A program made the position numbers and the translations under genes. 64,000 nt of DNA from an uncultured bacterium (GTDB lineage Bacteria; Bacillota; Clostridia; Lachnospirales; Lachnospiraceae): assembly GCA_948467735.1 (NCBI GenBank), contig CAOKFN010000008.1:41459-105458 (forward strand), written 5' to 3'. Every line of letters starts with the position of its first letter. Within the stretch, counting starts at the first letter, position 1. Below the pieces are notes generated by a model, which was given only the letters and a program-made list of their open reading frames with translations, searched no databases and had not been told where the DNA came from. Positions 31,994 through 41,344 of the stretch are shown piece after piece.

Positions 31994-34342
31994 ATGGCAG
32001 GAAACATAATCGAGAAATCAAAAACAATTTACCTCCGCGAACAGCCCATGACCGCTCTGCATCTGATCACTCAGGGGCGGGTTCAGGCCGAGTATCCCGG
32101 AGGCACTTATCAGTTGAAAACCGGAGACGTTATAGGAATCTGCGAGATTTGCTCGGAAGTCCATTTTCTGGGCTATACCACGCTGGAAGATACCACAATC
32201 ATGACCTTTCCCTTGAGCAATATGGAGGCTTTGGAAAATATTCTCCAAAAGCGCACGGATATCGCAAAACTGTTTATTCTATCCATGTTCCGTCAGTTTA
32301 ACGCCCTGATGACACAGAGTTCCGTTTCCGAAATGAACAGCGTCAGCTTGTATCAAAACCTTACGGATGACTACGCAAAATACAATGCTTTGTGTACCGG
32401 ATACAATATCCCTCCCCGAACGCTGCCGGAGTTTAACACCATCCATGCGTATCTGGGAGAAGAAGCCCCCGATGTGTGGCTGAACAGTTATTATATCGCG
32501 CTGCAGCATATTTATGCCGGGGCCAATTCCGGAATCATGCTGCAGGAACCGGGGCTTTCACTGGGCATTCTCCGAAAAGGGTCTCTGGACTTCCGCAAGA
32601 CCTATTCCGTATTGGAGGAGCAGTATCGCTACCGCAGTCAGATTATCGGCTGCTATTTTAACGAATCCGGCAGCGATTTATTTGATCTGCTCACAAAGCT
32701 ATATTACCGTCTTGGCCAGAACAATCAGGATTCCGACGGCCTTTATGACAATATTTCCAGAATGATCCTTCTGCTGGAAAAAGCTTCTGATCTGAATCAT
32801 GATCAGGTCACGGCGAGAATTCAGGCGTTCCACGACAAAATTCAGCAGCTTTCCGCGCCAAAGAAGGAATTATCCCCTGAAGATGACTCCATTCCTGACA
32901 TTCTTCAGGAACTGGCCGATTCTCTGGATACCATTCTGGAATTTGCCGCTCTTGACCAAAACACCGAAGCTTCCTTCCGGCAGCATGTCAACGAATACAA
33001 AGCTCTGGAAGATAAGAATTCCATGGAAGACGCCGGCAGCCGTCTCCGCAAAAAGCTGACGGAAGAATTTTATCTTTTATATGCCAGCGTATTTGAGCAT
33101 ACTATTGGAATGCCTTCCCTGCCGAACCTTCCCATACAGGTTCGCATGTTCCTTTACTTTGGTTATGTGGATGAAAAGCTTGCGGGCGCCGATTACTCTG
33201 TAACGCTCTACCGTCTGGCTCATTCCATAGCGGAAATGCATTCCATGGAAGAAATGCATTCCATAGAGGAGGCTGATTCCGGGGAAAGCTTAAATCATGC
33301 AGGTTTTTATACCTTTTATGACTGGCTGCTGGCCATTTACAAGGGCGAGAAAAGCCCCAGCCGCAGCGAACTGGACGAGGATTACAGCGACTATGTCCAC
33401 AAACAAAAACGGCAGGGCAATCTGTCCGCCTCCGAAGTCGCCGACTTGGAAAATAATCCTTTGGAACGGGTTCGTTACGAACTGCAGAATATGTTTCCTT
33501 CCGTCAATAAAATAACCTATGGGCGCATTACCACCTTCTGCCCCGTTTTTACGGCAGAAAACGTATTGAAAGATTTAAACGCTTCCTATGTCACTTCCTC
33601 TCAGATTCAAAAGGCACTGGAAATGATAAAGAAAAGCGACTATTCTGCATTTTACCGTGAGAGTCTGGATTATGACAACGCGCAGATTATGGGAAAGGAA
33701 ACCATACATATGGAATTTCTGCCCGACATTATTCTGATGCCCAATGTGGGAATCAAGGGCGCGATGTGGCAGGAAATTGAAGGAAAAAAACGCAACAGCC
33801 CCAGCCGTATGATTTTTTCCATTTTCCATATGGAAGATTTAAACACCACCATGGTCCGCCTGACCGGAGAGTTCCGCTGGGAATTGTGCAAGAGGATTCA
33901 GGGCGGACGCTGGAACGACGTAACCGAAGCCTCCCTTACCAGCGAATATTTTGACTATGTGCAGTTCTTCAGAAAAAATAATGAACTGAGCAAGGAGTCC
34001 AAAGAAAAACTGATTATCAGCCTGCAGCGGGCCAAGAACAGCTTCAAGGAAATGTTCGTGCGGGATTATTCCGTCTGGGTATTATTTGAGAGCAGCGGTT
34101 CCGCAAGACTGAATAAAGTGGCCCGCAGGATTCTATTCACCTACTGCCCTTTCCCCGCTTCTCTGGACAGTGCGCTGGAATCCAATCCCATGTATACGGA
34201 GCTGCTCCACCGTCTGAAGATTACCTCAGCACAGCGCGTACACCACCTGAACGCTTTGGCGCAGAAGCTGCGCAACGGCAATACGCCCGTTCCGGACAGT
34301 TTGGAACGCGAGCTTAAATTTGCGGCCCGGGAAATTATTTAA
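31994..34342 (+). CDS. Large protein with N-terminal cNMP-binding domain, rest unknown
   Basis: 782 residues. Residues 1-120 fold like a cyclic-nucleotide-binding domain of CRP type (IYLREQPMTALHLITQGRVQ, then LKTGDVIGICEI), but without a clear phosphate-binding Arg motif and without a helix-turn-helix. The remaining 660 residues are soluble, helical and unlike any family I recognise; they include a conserved-looking stretch GKETIHMEFLPDIILMPNVG and a C-terminal FVRDYSVWVLFESSGSARL. No membrane segments. The middle carries repeats (HSIAEM, HSMEEM, HSIEEA) and NSMEDAG. Start GAGAGGGACAT. Tandem promoters and an own terminator make it a single-gene unit. Function unknown. Confidence 0.75.
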   Translation: MAGNIIEKSKTIYLREQPMTALHLITQGRVQAEYPGGTYQLKTGDVIGICEICSEVHFLGYTTLEDTTIMTFPLSNMEALENILQKRTDIAKLFILSMFRQFNALMTQSSVSEMNSVSLYQNLTDDYAKYNALCTGYNIPPRTLPEFNTIHAYLGEEAPDVWLNSYYIALQHIYAGANSGIMLQEPGLSLGILRKGSLDFRKTYSVLEEQYRYRSQIIGCYFNESGSDLFDLLTKLYYRLGQNNQDSDGLYDNISRMILLLEKASDLNHDQVTARIQAFHDKIQQLSAPKKELSPEDDSIPDILQELADSLDTILEFAALDQNTEASFRQHVNEYKALEDKNSMEDAGSRLRKKLTEEFYLLYASVFEHTIGMPSLPNLPIQVRMFLYFGYVDEKLAGADYSVTLYRLAHSIAEMHSMEEMHSIEEADSGESLNHAGFYTFYDWLLAIYKGEKSPSRSELDEDYSDYVHKQKRQGNLSASEVADLENNPLERVRYELQNMFPSVNKITYGRITTFCPVFTAENVLKDLNASYVTSSQIQKALEMIKKSDYSAFYRESLDYDNAQIMGKETIHMEFLPDIILMPNVGIKGAMWQEIEGKKRNSPSRMIFSIFHMEDLNTTMVRLTGEFRWELCKRIQGGRWNDVTEASLTSEYFDYVQFFRKNNELSKESKEKLIISLQRAKNSFKEMFVRDYSVWVLFESSGSARLNKVARRILFTYCPFPASLDSALESNPMYTELLHRLKITSAQRVHHLNALAQKLRNGNTPVPDSLERELKFAAREII
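33220..33291 (+). repeat. In-frame 18-bp repeats (HSMEEM units) in the cNMP-domain gene
   Basis: Successive 18-bp units read HSIAEM, HSMEEM, HSIEEA and DSGESL. A related single unit (NSMEDAG) occurs near 33018. Same family as the repeats in the MutS2-like, phosphoesterase and MurD genes. Confidence 0.75.
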
Positions 34343-34365
34343 GCGTACATAAAAAGACGATAATG

Positions 34366-34403
34366 AAAAATCAGGAAGCGCCGTAACATGCTTCCTGATT
34401 TTT
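34366..34403 (+). terminator. Terminator of the cNMP-domain gene
   Basis: A 14-bp perfect stem (AAAAATCAGGAAGC / GCTTCCTGATTTTT, 10-nt loop) ending in T-residues, 24 bp after the stop; the flanks allow use in both directions. Confidence 0.9.
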
Positions 34404-34460
34404 ATGTGCCCCATATGCGGCAGCGCCCCATTTTTCTCCCATAGAAAACATATTTTTCTA

Positions 34461-34700
34461 TCAGGAGACCGCTTCCTCTCTTTCCTCCAGATACTGCTGC
34501 AATACTGCCGCCACTTCCTCCGGTTCTAATCCTGATTCTTCGATGAGTTCGCTGACCGCCTCCAGCTCTTTTCTTCTTTTCTCCTGATACAGTTCCTCTA
34601 ACTCCCTCTTTTCCGATTCAATACGGGTTGTCAGTGCCTCTATCAGCTCCTGTTTCGCGGTAATTTTTTCATCAATCGTCTTGCGCTGTCCTCTTGCCAT
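34461..34700 (-). CDS. Small coiled-coil protein, unknown
   Basis: 79 residues, starting at ATG 34700 (MARGQRKTIDEKI) after an excellent GGAGGAG site. Almost entirely a charged coiled coil (ALTTRIESEKRELEELYQEK) with an acidic C-terminal helix (GLEPEEVAAVLQQYLEERE). No recognised family; it slightly resembles small helical proteins of mobile elements but no such element is nearby. Possibly transcribed with the downstream genes. Confidence 0.65.
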   Translation of the reverse strand: MARGQRKTIDEKITAKQELIEALTTRIESEKRELEELYQEKRRKELEAVSELIEESGLEPEEVAAVLQQYLEEREEAVS

Positions 34701-34778
34701 AAACATCTCCTCCTTTTTATACCAGTATATGGACAAGACTGGAAAAATATACCTGACAACACATATTTTTTCACATTT

Positions 34779-37700
34779 TCAGCCCAGCAGCGAAATAAAA
34801 TCCTCCTTGCTCATCCCCCCAAGCTGCCCCGCGTCTCCCTGTATAATTTGTTCCGAAAGCGCTTTTTTGCTCTCCTGCAGCTCTTGTATCTTCTCCTCGA
34901 TGGTGCCTTTGGCTATCAGCCTGTACACCACCACCATTCTGGTCTGTCCTATACGGTGGGCCCGGTCGGTGGCCTGATTCTGAACCGCCAGATTCCACCA
35001 AGGGTCATAGTGGATAACCACATCCGCTCCCGTCAGATTTAGTCCCACCCCTCCTGCTTTCAGCGAAATCAAGAACACATTTGTCCCATCCTCATTAAAG
35101 GCCTTCACAAGCTGCAGGCGCTTTTCTTTGGGAGTGGCGCCCGTGATGGTATAGAAACTGATTCCTTCCTGCACCAGACGTTTTGCAATCAAATCCAGCA
35201 TGGAAGTAAACTGGGAAAACAACAATATCTTATGCCCTGCCTCCACAGCGCTCTGCACCAAATCCACACAGGCCTCCAGCTTGGCGGATTCTCCTTGATA
35301 ATTCTCAAAACAAAGCTCCGGGTCACAGCAGATTTGGCGCAGTTTCATCAGCTCCGCGAGAATCTGCATCTTATTCTTCTGGAACTCCTGCGCATCCTGT
35401 CCGGCAATCTTCTGCTTCATATACAGCACTTGAGCGTCGTAGAGCTTCTGCTGTTTTGATTCAAACTTTACATAGCGATTTTCCTCCAGCTTTTCAGGAA
35501 GATCCTTCAACACATTTTCCTTCATCCTGCGCAGAATAAAAGGGGCCGTCATCCTCTGTAGACGTTCCAGCGCCGCTTGATCCTGATTTTTTACAATCGG
35601 CGCTTCAAAATCGTTCCGGAACACATCATATCCATACAAATACCCCGGAATCAGGAAATCAAAAATACTCCACAATTCGCTGAGCCGGTTCTCAATGGGG
35701 GTGCCCGTAAGCGCATATCGGGTATGGCTCCGAACGGCCTTCACCGCCTTGGCCGCGGCGGTTGAGTGATTCTTAATGTACTGAGCCTCATCAATAATCT
35801 GATAATAAAACTCCTTATCTTCATAATATTCAATGTCCCGTTTCAACAGATCATATGAGGTAATAATCACATCAAACTCCCGATACCGCCCCAGCTTCTC
35901 CCGCCTCTCCTCCTGTGTTCCGGTAATAAATTCCCACGAAAGCTCCGGCGTATAACTCTTTAATTCTTCCCCCCAGTTATATACCAGCGACGCCGGGGCA
36001 GTCACAAGGGATGTTCCCGGTTTCCCTTCCTCTTTGGCGGAAAGCAGTACTGCCAGCACCTGCAGCGTCTTGCCCAGCCCCATATCGTCGGCCAGAATTC
36101 CGCCCAGCCCATAAGCCTCCAGAGTTCTAAGCCACCGATAGCCCGTCCTTTGATATCCTCTCATAATCTTAGCAAGGGAAGCCGGTTCCTCGAAATCCGC
36201 ATCCTTCAGCGTCTTGAAATCCTTCACCATCTCCCGGAAATAGCTGTCCCTGCTGCTGTAAATCTCTTCATTCTTCTCAAGCAGTTTATCCAGATACAGC
36301 GCCCGGTACAAAGGCAGCTTCACATCCCCCTTCAGAAGCTCCTTGGGAGACATCCGCAGTGTGTCCATCATCTCCGACAAAGTCTGCAGCGCGTCCTCTT
36401 CCTCCAGACTTAAGAAATCACCGTTTTTCAGCCGATGATATTTCTTTTTCTGACGATAGCTTTTCAAAATATCCAGCAGCTCCTCCGGCGGCACATCCTG
36501 CGTAGCAATATTCAAGTTGAGCAGATTCTTTGAAACGGTTATCCCCACGGACATTTTCACTCTGCGCCCTATATTCACGCCGCCAAACCTTCTGGTACAC
36601 TGCACCTCCCCCAAGGACAAAAGCGTATCCACCCCCTTGTCCAGAACCTGATACATCAGTTCTTCCTCCTGCCCGCAGTGAAGCTCCTTCTTCTCCATAT
36701 CCACATAAGGAAACCACTGTCGCACCAGAAAAAGAATTTCACTCTCCCTTGCGTTTTCCCGAAAGGGCTCCGGTATCCATCCTTCCTTAAGAAAATCCAG
36801 CACGGATACTTCCCTGTCCCCATATCTGGCCGCCGCACGGCAGCTCATATTATGCTCCTCCGCATCCAGATAAAACACAAATTCGGCCTGCGGCGGAAGG
36901 TATGCGGCAATTTCCTCCGCATTCTCCTCCATAATATCCACAATTCCTTCCAGCTGGGGCAGAACCGAATAATAGAACTGGGCCAGCTTATTTCTTCCCA
37001 CTTGGAAGGTCATTTCCCCATCCCGACAGAATCCCGCAAGAATACGGACACACTGTTGGAACTCTTCCTGCAGGCGGCAGAATCCATCCTCCTGAATATA
37101 ATATGCCGTTCCGACGCCATAAAAAAATTGCGGCATACGGCAGTTCACCGTTATACCGTGAAACGTTTTGCTATTGCTGAATGTTTTCTTTCGTATGGTC
37201 ATGGAGATTCTCGGATTTTTTTCCTGCGTATGCAGCAGATATTTCCCCCCTCCGCCAGCGCTCTTGTCCTCATACTCCAGCCCCTCCGTCCCCACAAGCC
37301 GATACAGCTCGTCCAAACGCCAGCCAAACAACGCCAGCGCGCCGTCCTTGGACAAAGCCTTCTTGGAATAGCTGCGAGCCTCTATCAGCCTCTTTTCAAA
37401 CGCCTGCTCTTCTTTCACAATCCTGCCGATATAATCAATCCACTTTCTGCAATCCTCCCTAAAATGATTGATATCGTGATTGAAGCTCGTGCCGCTTCCG
37501 TAGGAAGCCATTCTCGATTCCTGTACATTATAGTAAAACTCAAATAAATCCTTTATGACATAGAGCTTCTTTTCCCCCACCTTAAAAGAAACCGACAGCT
37601 CCCCATTCTTAAGAGTCATTCTGGGAACCAGAGTCAGGCTTTCTTCTTTTCCAATGGTATCCGAAACCACATGATTGGCACGCCGTTCGGAAAACGCCTG

Positions 37701-38261
37701 CAGCAGTTTTATGGCGGCCAAATCCGTGGCATCTCCCATATTTTTCCCCTGTAGACGCTCTTGAATCAGCATGACAAACGCCGCAACATAGGCGCAGTAC
37801 TCCCGATAATAGCTGGAATAATGATACCTCCTGCACACTGGACAGGCACATTCCGCAAATAAAATACGTTCCCTTTCAAACGCCATATGAAGCGGAAAAG
37901 ACAGCTTTCCCTCCCCGCCTGTCCCGAAAACCTCGCAGACCATCTCGTTTCTGCCCTCAACATACCCTCTCTCTATCTTTTGAAGCTCCACCTTTTTGTC
38001 CTGACACAGCTTTTCCGCCTTCTTGATTATGGCTGAAGTCAGACGCATTTTTTTCCGTATTTCTTCGTAGTCAAAATACTGATACCGTACAATATCCATG
38101 TCGTCCGCGGATACGGGACGCGGCTTTGGGGCCGTATCGGATTCTTCCTCCTGACGATTCAAGACAATATACTCTCTCTCGTATTCCTGTTGTGCTTTGT
38201 CAGGTGCCTGCTCCTGTACGGAGAGCGCCTCCTGCTTCCCTTCGGATTTGTTCTGACGCAT
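34779..38261 (-). CDS. SNF2-family helicase/ATPase
   Basis: 1160 residues. The N-terminal half has a degenerate SWIM-like cysteine region (FAECACPVCRRYHY) and the bacterial SNF2-associated domain. The motor follows: Walker A DDMGLGKTLQVLAVLL near residue 730, DEAQ box IIDEAQYIKN near 823, LTGTPIENRLSELWSIFDFL, then the helicase C domain LFSQFTSMLDLIA and DRAHRIGQTRMVVVYRLI. Such proteins translocate on DNA and are linked to RNA polymerase recycling (RapA) or repair; which applies here is unknown. Site AGGAGATAAAAT. Adjacent on the same strand as a two-component system but separated by 55 bp. Confidence 0.92.
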   Translation of the reverse strand: MRQNKSEGKQEALSVQEQAPDKAQQEYEREYIVLNRQEEESDTAPKPRPVSADDMDIVRYQYFDYEEIRKKMRLTSAIIKKAEKLCQDKKVELQKIERGYVEGRNEMVCEVFGTGGEGKLSFPLHMAFERERILFAECACPVCRRYHYSSYYREYCAYVAAFVMLIQERLQGKNMGDATDLAAIKLLQAFSERRANHVVSDTIGKEESLTLVPRMTLKNGELSVSFKVGEKKLYVIKDLFEFYYNVQESRMASYGSGTSFNHDINHFREDCRKWIDYIGRIVKEEQAFEKRLIEARSYSKKALSKDGALALFGWRLDELYRLVGTEGLEYEDKSAGGGGKYLLHTQEKNPRISMTIRKKTFSNSKTFHGITVNCRMPQFFYGVGTAYYIQEDGFCRLQEEFQQCVRILAGFCRDGEMTFQVGRNKLAQFYYSVLPQLEGIVDIMEENAEEIAAYLPPQAEFVFYLDAEEHNMSCRAAARYGDREVSVLDFLKEGWIPEPFRENARESEILFLVRQWFPYVDMEKKELHCGQEEELMYQVLDKGVDTLLSLGEVQCTRRFGGVNIGRRVKMSVGITVSKNLLNLNIATQDVPPEELLDILKSYRQKKKYHRLKNGDFLSLEEEDALQTLSEMMDTLRMSPKELLKGDVKLPLYRALYLDKLLEKNEEIYSSRDSYFREMVKDFKTLKDADFEEPASLAKIMRGYQRTGYRWLRTLEAYGLGGILADDMGLGKTLQVLAVLLSAKEEGKPGTSLVTAPASLVYNWGEELKSYTPELSWEFITGTQEERREKLGRYREFDVIITSYDLLKRDIEYYEDKEFYYQIIDEAQYIKNHSTAAAKAVKAVRSHTRYALTGTPIENRLSELWSIFDFLIPGYLYGYDVFRNDFEAPIVKNQDQAALERLQRMTAPFILRRMKENVLKDLPEKLEENRYVKFESKQQKLYDAQVLYMKQKIAGQDAQEFQKNKMQILAELMKLRQICCDPELCFENYQGESAKLEACVDLVQSAVEAGHKILLFSQFTSMLDLIAKRLVQEGISFYTITGATPKEKRLQLVKAFNEDGTNVFLISLKAGGVGLNLTGADVVIHYDPWWNLAVQNQATDRAHRIGQTRMVVVYRLIAKGTIEEKIQELQESKKALSEQIIQGDAGQLGGMSKEDFISLLG

Positions 38262-38316
38262 ATTTTATCTCCTATTTAAAGCTCCCGCCTGCGGGAACTT
38301 GTTCCGTGCCGGCAGA

Positions 38317-39378
38317 TCAATCCGCCTGCAAAAATGAATCTGTCTGATTCCAGCACAAAATAACCCTAGTGCCGCCGCCCTCCTGACTTTCCACCTTAAT
38401 TCGGATTCCCAGATGTCTGAAAACCTGTCGGCATAAATATAAGCCGATACCGGTGGATCTTTTATCCATCCTTCCGTTATAACCGGTAAAGCCTTTATCA
38501 AAAATTCGGGGAAGATCCTCCGGACGAATGCCGATGCCCGTATCCTGAATCGTAAGCCGGATTCTGCTGCCGCCGCCCTCCCATTTCTCTTCTTCCGCGC
38601 TGATGGTAATGCCGCCCTCCTGCGTATATTTGATACTATTGGATAGCAGCTGCTCCAAACAGAACACAAACCACTTTTCATCCGTCAGAATCCTGCATGA
38701 CATTTCCCGTAAATCCAAGCTTAAGCCCTTGTTAATAAAAAGTACGGAATATTTTTTCACCGCCTGTTTTACCAGCATATGCAAATCATATTCCTGAAGC
38801 ACCATATCCGAGGAAATACTCTCTAATCGCTGAAATGTCAATACCATATCCACATATTGTTCAATTTTAAACAATTCCTCCCTCATCAGGAAGTCTTCTC
38901 TGCCATTTCGTTCACTTCCGGACATCAACAGCTTCATAGCGGAAATCGGCGTCTTAATCTGATGCGTCCACAAAACATAGTAATCCATATATTCCGCAGA
39001 CTTTTCCTCCCACTGCTGTCTATTTTTCACTTGTTCCTCATAGACAAGCTCAAGCAAAAACCACTGTGCTTCCGCAAATGACCCGGCCCGCTCTATTTCT
39101 TCCCCCAATTTATCTCTCCACTCTCCCGCAAGCAGCTCCCCCGACCGTACAAAATGCGCGGCCGTCTCCTCAAGCCGCCTGCTTTTACGCACATATTCCA
39201 GCCCGCATAAGATACCTGCCCCCGCCCAAGCCGCCAATGACAGCAATGCGGCATACAGCAGTTTCTCCAAATTCTCAATATGGGAGAGCGAACCCACAGC
39301 CACAAAGAAAAATATAAATAAGAAGTAAAGCGCCGAAACAGCTCTTTTCTCCCGCAGAAACCGAAACCATAATCTCAT
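38317..39378 (-). CDS. Bce-type sensor histidine kinase
   Basis: 353 residues. Two closely spaced N-terminal membrane helices (VSALYFLFIFFFVAVGSL; LLYAALLSLAAWAGAGILCG) with almost no extracytoplasmic loop, typical of intramembrane-sensing BceS kinases. H box YVLWTHQIKTPISAMKLLM, N box EQLLSNSIKYT, G boxes DTGIGIRPEDLPRIFDKGFTG and STGIGLYLCRQVF. Overlaps the response-regulator stop by 4 bp. BceS kinases normally sense antimicrobial peptides through a BceAB transporter, which is not encoded within this window. Confidence 0.9.
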   Translation of the reverse strand: MRLWFRFLREKRAVSALYFLFIFFFVAVGSLSHIENLEKLLYAALLSLAAWAGAGILCGLEYVRKSRRLEETAAHFVRSGELLAGEWRDKLGEEIERAGSFAEAQWFLLELVYEEQVKNRQQWEEKSAEYMDYYVLWTHQIKTPISAMKLLMSGSERNGREDFLMREELFKIEQYVDMVLTFQRLESISSDMVLQEYDLHMLVKQAVKKYSVLFINKGLSLDLREMSCRILTDEKWFVFCLEQLLSNSIKYTQEGGITISAEEEKWEGGGSRIRLTIQDTGIGIRPEDLPRIFDKGFTGYNGRMDKRSTGIGLYLCRQVFRHLGIRIKVESQEGGGTRVILCWNQTDSFLQAD

Positions 39379-40058
39379 TGTGCTTCTCCGATGCTGTAAC
39401 CAAGCCCTTTTTTCGTGTGTATCGGCTGTTTTAGGCCCACGGCCTCCAGCTTCTTTCTAAGTCTTGTCATATTCACCGTCAAGGTGTTGTCGTCCACAAA
39501 ACAATCATTATCCCACAGCCGCTTCATAATCGATTCCCTTGATACGGTTTTCCCCGCGTTTTCAAACAATATCTGCAATATCCGAAATTCGTTTTTGGTC
39601 AGCTCCATCTTCTGCCCCTCCGCCAGCAGGGACGCGTCTGTCAAATCCAGAACCATTCCGTCCCATTCCATAATATTTGTCCGCTCCCGAAAGGCATAAG
39701 TACGCCGGAGCATTGCCTGCACCTTTGCGGACAATATCTCCGGCTCAAAAGGTTTTGTCACAAAATCATCCCCGCCCATATTGACTGCCATGACAATATT
39801 CATATTATCACCGGCAGAAGACACAAATATAATGGGTACTTGGGAAATCTGCCGAATCTGCGTACACCAATAATAACCGTTATAGAAAGGGAGTCCGATA
39901 TCCATCAGCACCAGCTGGGGCGAGCAGGCGGCAAACTCTCCCAGCACATTTCTAAAATCCTGCACACAGAACACCTCATACCCCCACCTCTCCAGATGAC
40001 GTTTCATCTCCTCCGCAATCACGGCGTCATCCTCCACTACCAGCAATTTATACTCCAT
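39375..40058 (-). CDS. OmpR/BceR-type response regulator
   Basis: 227 residues: a receiver domain (KLLVVEDDAVIAEEM, phospho-Asp in LVLMDIGLPFYNGY, Lys in DFVTKPFEPEILSA) and a winged-helix OmpR-type DNA-binding domain (LTKNEFRILQILFENAGKTVSRE, NTLTVNMTRLRKKLE). The start at 40058 (MEYKLLVVEDD) has AGGGG with 8-nt spacing and lies just after the HD-GYP stop. Partner of the kinase at 38317. Confidence 0.93.
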   Translation of the reverse strand: MEYKLLVVEDDAVIAEEMKRHLERWGYEVFCVQDFRNVLGEFAACSPQLVLMDIGLPFYNGYYWCTQIRQISQVPIIFVSSAGDNMNIVMAVNMGGDDFVTKPFEPEILSAKVQAMLRRTYAFRERTNIMEWDGMVLDLTDASLLAEGQKMELTKNEFRILQILFENAGKTVSRESIMKRLWDNDCFVDDNTLTVNMTRLRKKLEAVGLKQPIHTKKGLGYSIGEAQ

Positions 40059-40069
40059 ACGTTCGTCCC

Positions 40070-41167
40070 CTATTCGATAATCAGGCTGGCACATTTGATA
40101 TCGTCCGATAAATCATAAACAACCCCTGTCTTCAGCCCCACCACTTTCGGCCGCAGAGGGTACTGGGGATTGTTCTTCACCACCTTTGCCCGCTCCCCAT
40201 TGCTCAGAGTCACCACGCTGTCCACAGGATACAGAATCATAATGGCGAGAAAGCTTCTCATAAAAGTAATATCAAGCTCGTCCGTCATCGCCATAATCAT
40301 CTCTATGGCGTCCTGCTGGGCAAAAGCCTTCTTATAAGGCCGCTCTGTCACAAGGGCGTCATAAATATCAGCGATGGCAAGTATCCTCGCGTATGGCGAG
40401 AGCTGGTCCGCCGACACTCCCATAGGATAGCCCTTCCCATTGATCTTCTCATGATGCTGAAGCACCCCCAGAAGTACGTCCTGAGGGATATCCTTCTTCT
40501 CCTTCAAAATCTGATAGCCGAAAAGAGAATGCTTTTTCATAATGCCAAACTCTTCCTCGGTCAATTTGCCCGCTTTGTTCAGCACCTCATTGGGTATCTT
40601 GGATTTTCCCAGATCATGCAGCAGGCCCGCCATGCCGATTCTCTCAATCTCCGTCTCCGAAAACCCGCTTTTTTTGGCAATCAGCATAGAAATAGTCGCC
40701 ACATCCACACTATGTTTAAACGTATACTCATCGCTGACCTTCAGCGCGTCTATGTTTAACGCCACCGCGTCGTTCTCCATAATGGAATCCAGCAGATTTC
40801 CCGTGACCTTCGCCGCCGTATTGGTCAAATCGGGAGAAGCGGTATCGCTGTAGAGGTACTTGACCCCTTCCGTCACGCGCTTTTTCACACTTTCCGATAA
40901 ATTGACCCTTGCACGGTCCGCCACTTTCAGTTTTTCAATTTTTTCTTTGACCTCCGGCGGCGCGTTGTCGGCTGTCTCTTCCGGCTCTTCTTCGCCCTCT
41001 CTGGTATAGACGCCGGGTATTCCCATTTTCTGCAGCGCATCAATCAGAAATTCATCCAGCGTCGTTTTTCGGGCAATCAGAATACGGCCGGTCTTGTCCA
41101 CAATCGCCTGGTCAATTATCATTCCGCTTCTTAAAGCTCTTGTACTTATATATTTTCTCCGTATCAC
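40070..41167 (-). CDS. HD-GYP domain c-di-GMP phosphodiesterase
   Basis: 365 residues. The N-terminal region (1-130) is an uncharacterised input. The HD-GYP domain has HSVDVATISMLIAKKSG, the HD pair in GLLHDLGKSKIP, LQHHEKINGKGYPMG (the GYP loop) and IADIYDALVTERPYKKAF, so it should be catalytically competent in cleaving c-di-GMP. The GTG start (41167) has GGGAG six bases upstream. The response regulator begins 11 bp after its stop, so the three genes may be one operon linking c-di-GMP and cell-envelope signalling (inference). Confidence 0.92.
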   Translation of the reverse strand: MIRRKYISTRALRSGMIIDQAIVDKTGRILIARKTTLDEFLIDALQKMGIPGVYTREGEEEPEETADNAPPEVKEKIEKLKVADRARVNLSESVKKRVTEGVKYLYSDTASPDLTNTAAKVTGNLLDSIMENDAVALNIDALKVSDEYTFKHSVDVATISMLIAKKSGFSETEIERIGMAGLLHDLGKSKIPNEVLNKAGKLTEEEFGIMKKHSLFGYQILKEKKDIPQDVLLGVLQHHEKINGKGYPMGVSADQLSPYARILAIADIYDALVTERPYKKAFAQQDAIEMIMAMTDELDITFMRSFLAIMILYPVDSVVTLSNGERAKVVKNNPQYPLRPKVVGLKTGVVYDLSDDIKCASLIIE

Positions 41168-41344
41168 TGGCTTCTCCCAAAAAAATATTTACCGAACCCA
41201 TAATTCTCCTTTTATTATAGCTTATTTTACTTGTGAAATCCATCCCCTTTTTACAGTTTTTTCCGGATTTTGTATAGGTTTTAACTCTCAGCCGACTTTT
41301 CTTCCCCTTCATGAATATCGGCTTTGAGCTTTTCGCGTTTTCTT

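Noticed and set aside
36678..37547. 289-residue plus-strand frame opposite the SNF2 gene
   Set aside because: Antisense shadow; no motif.
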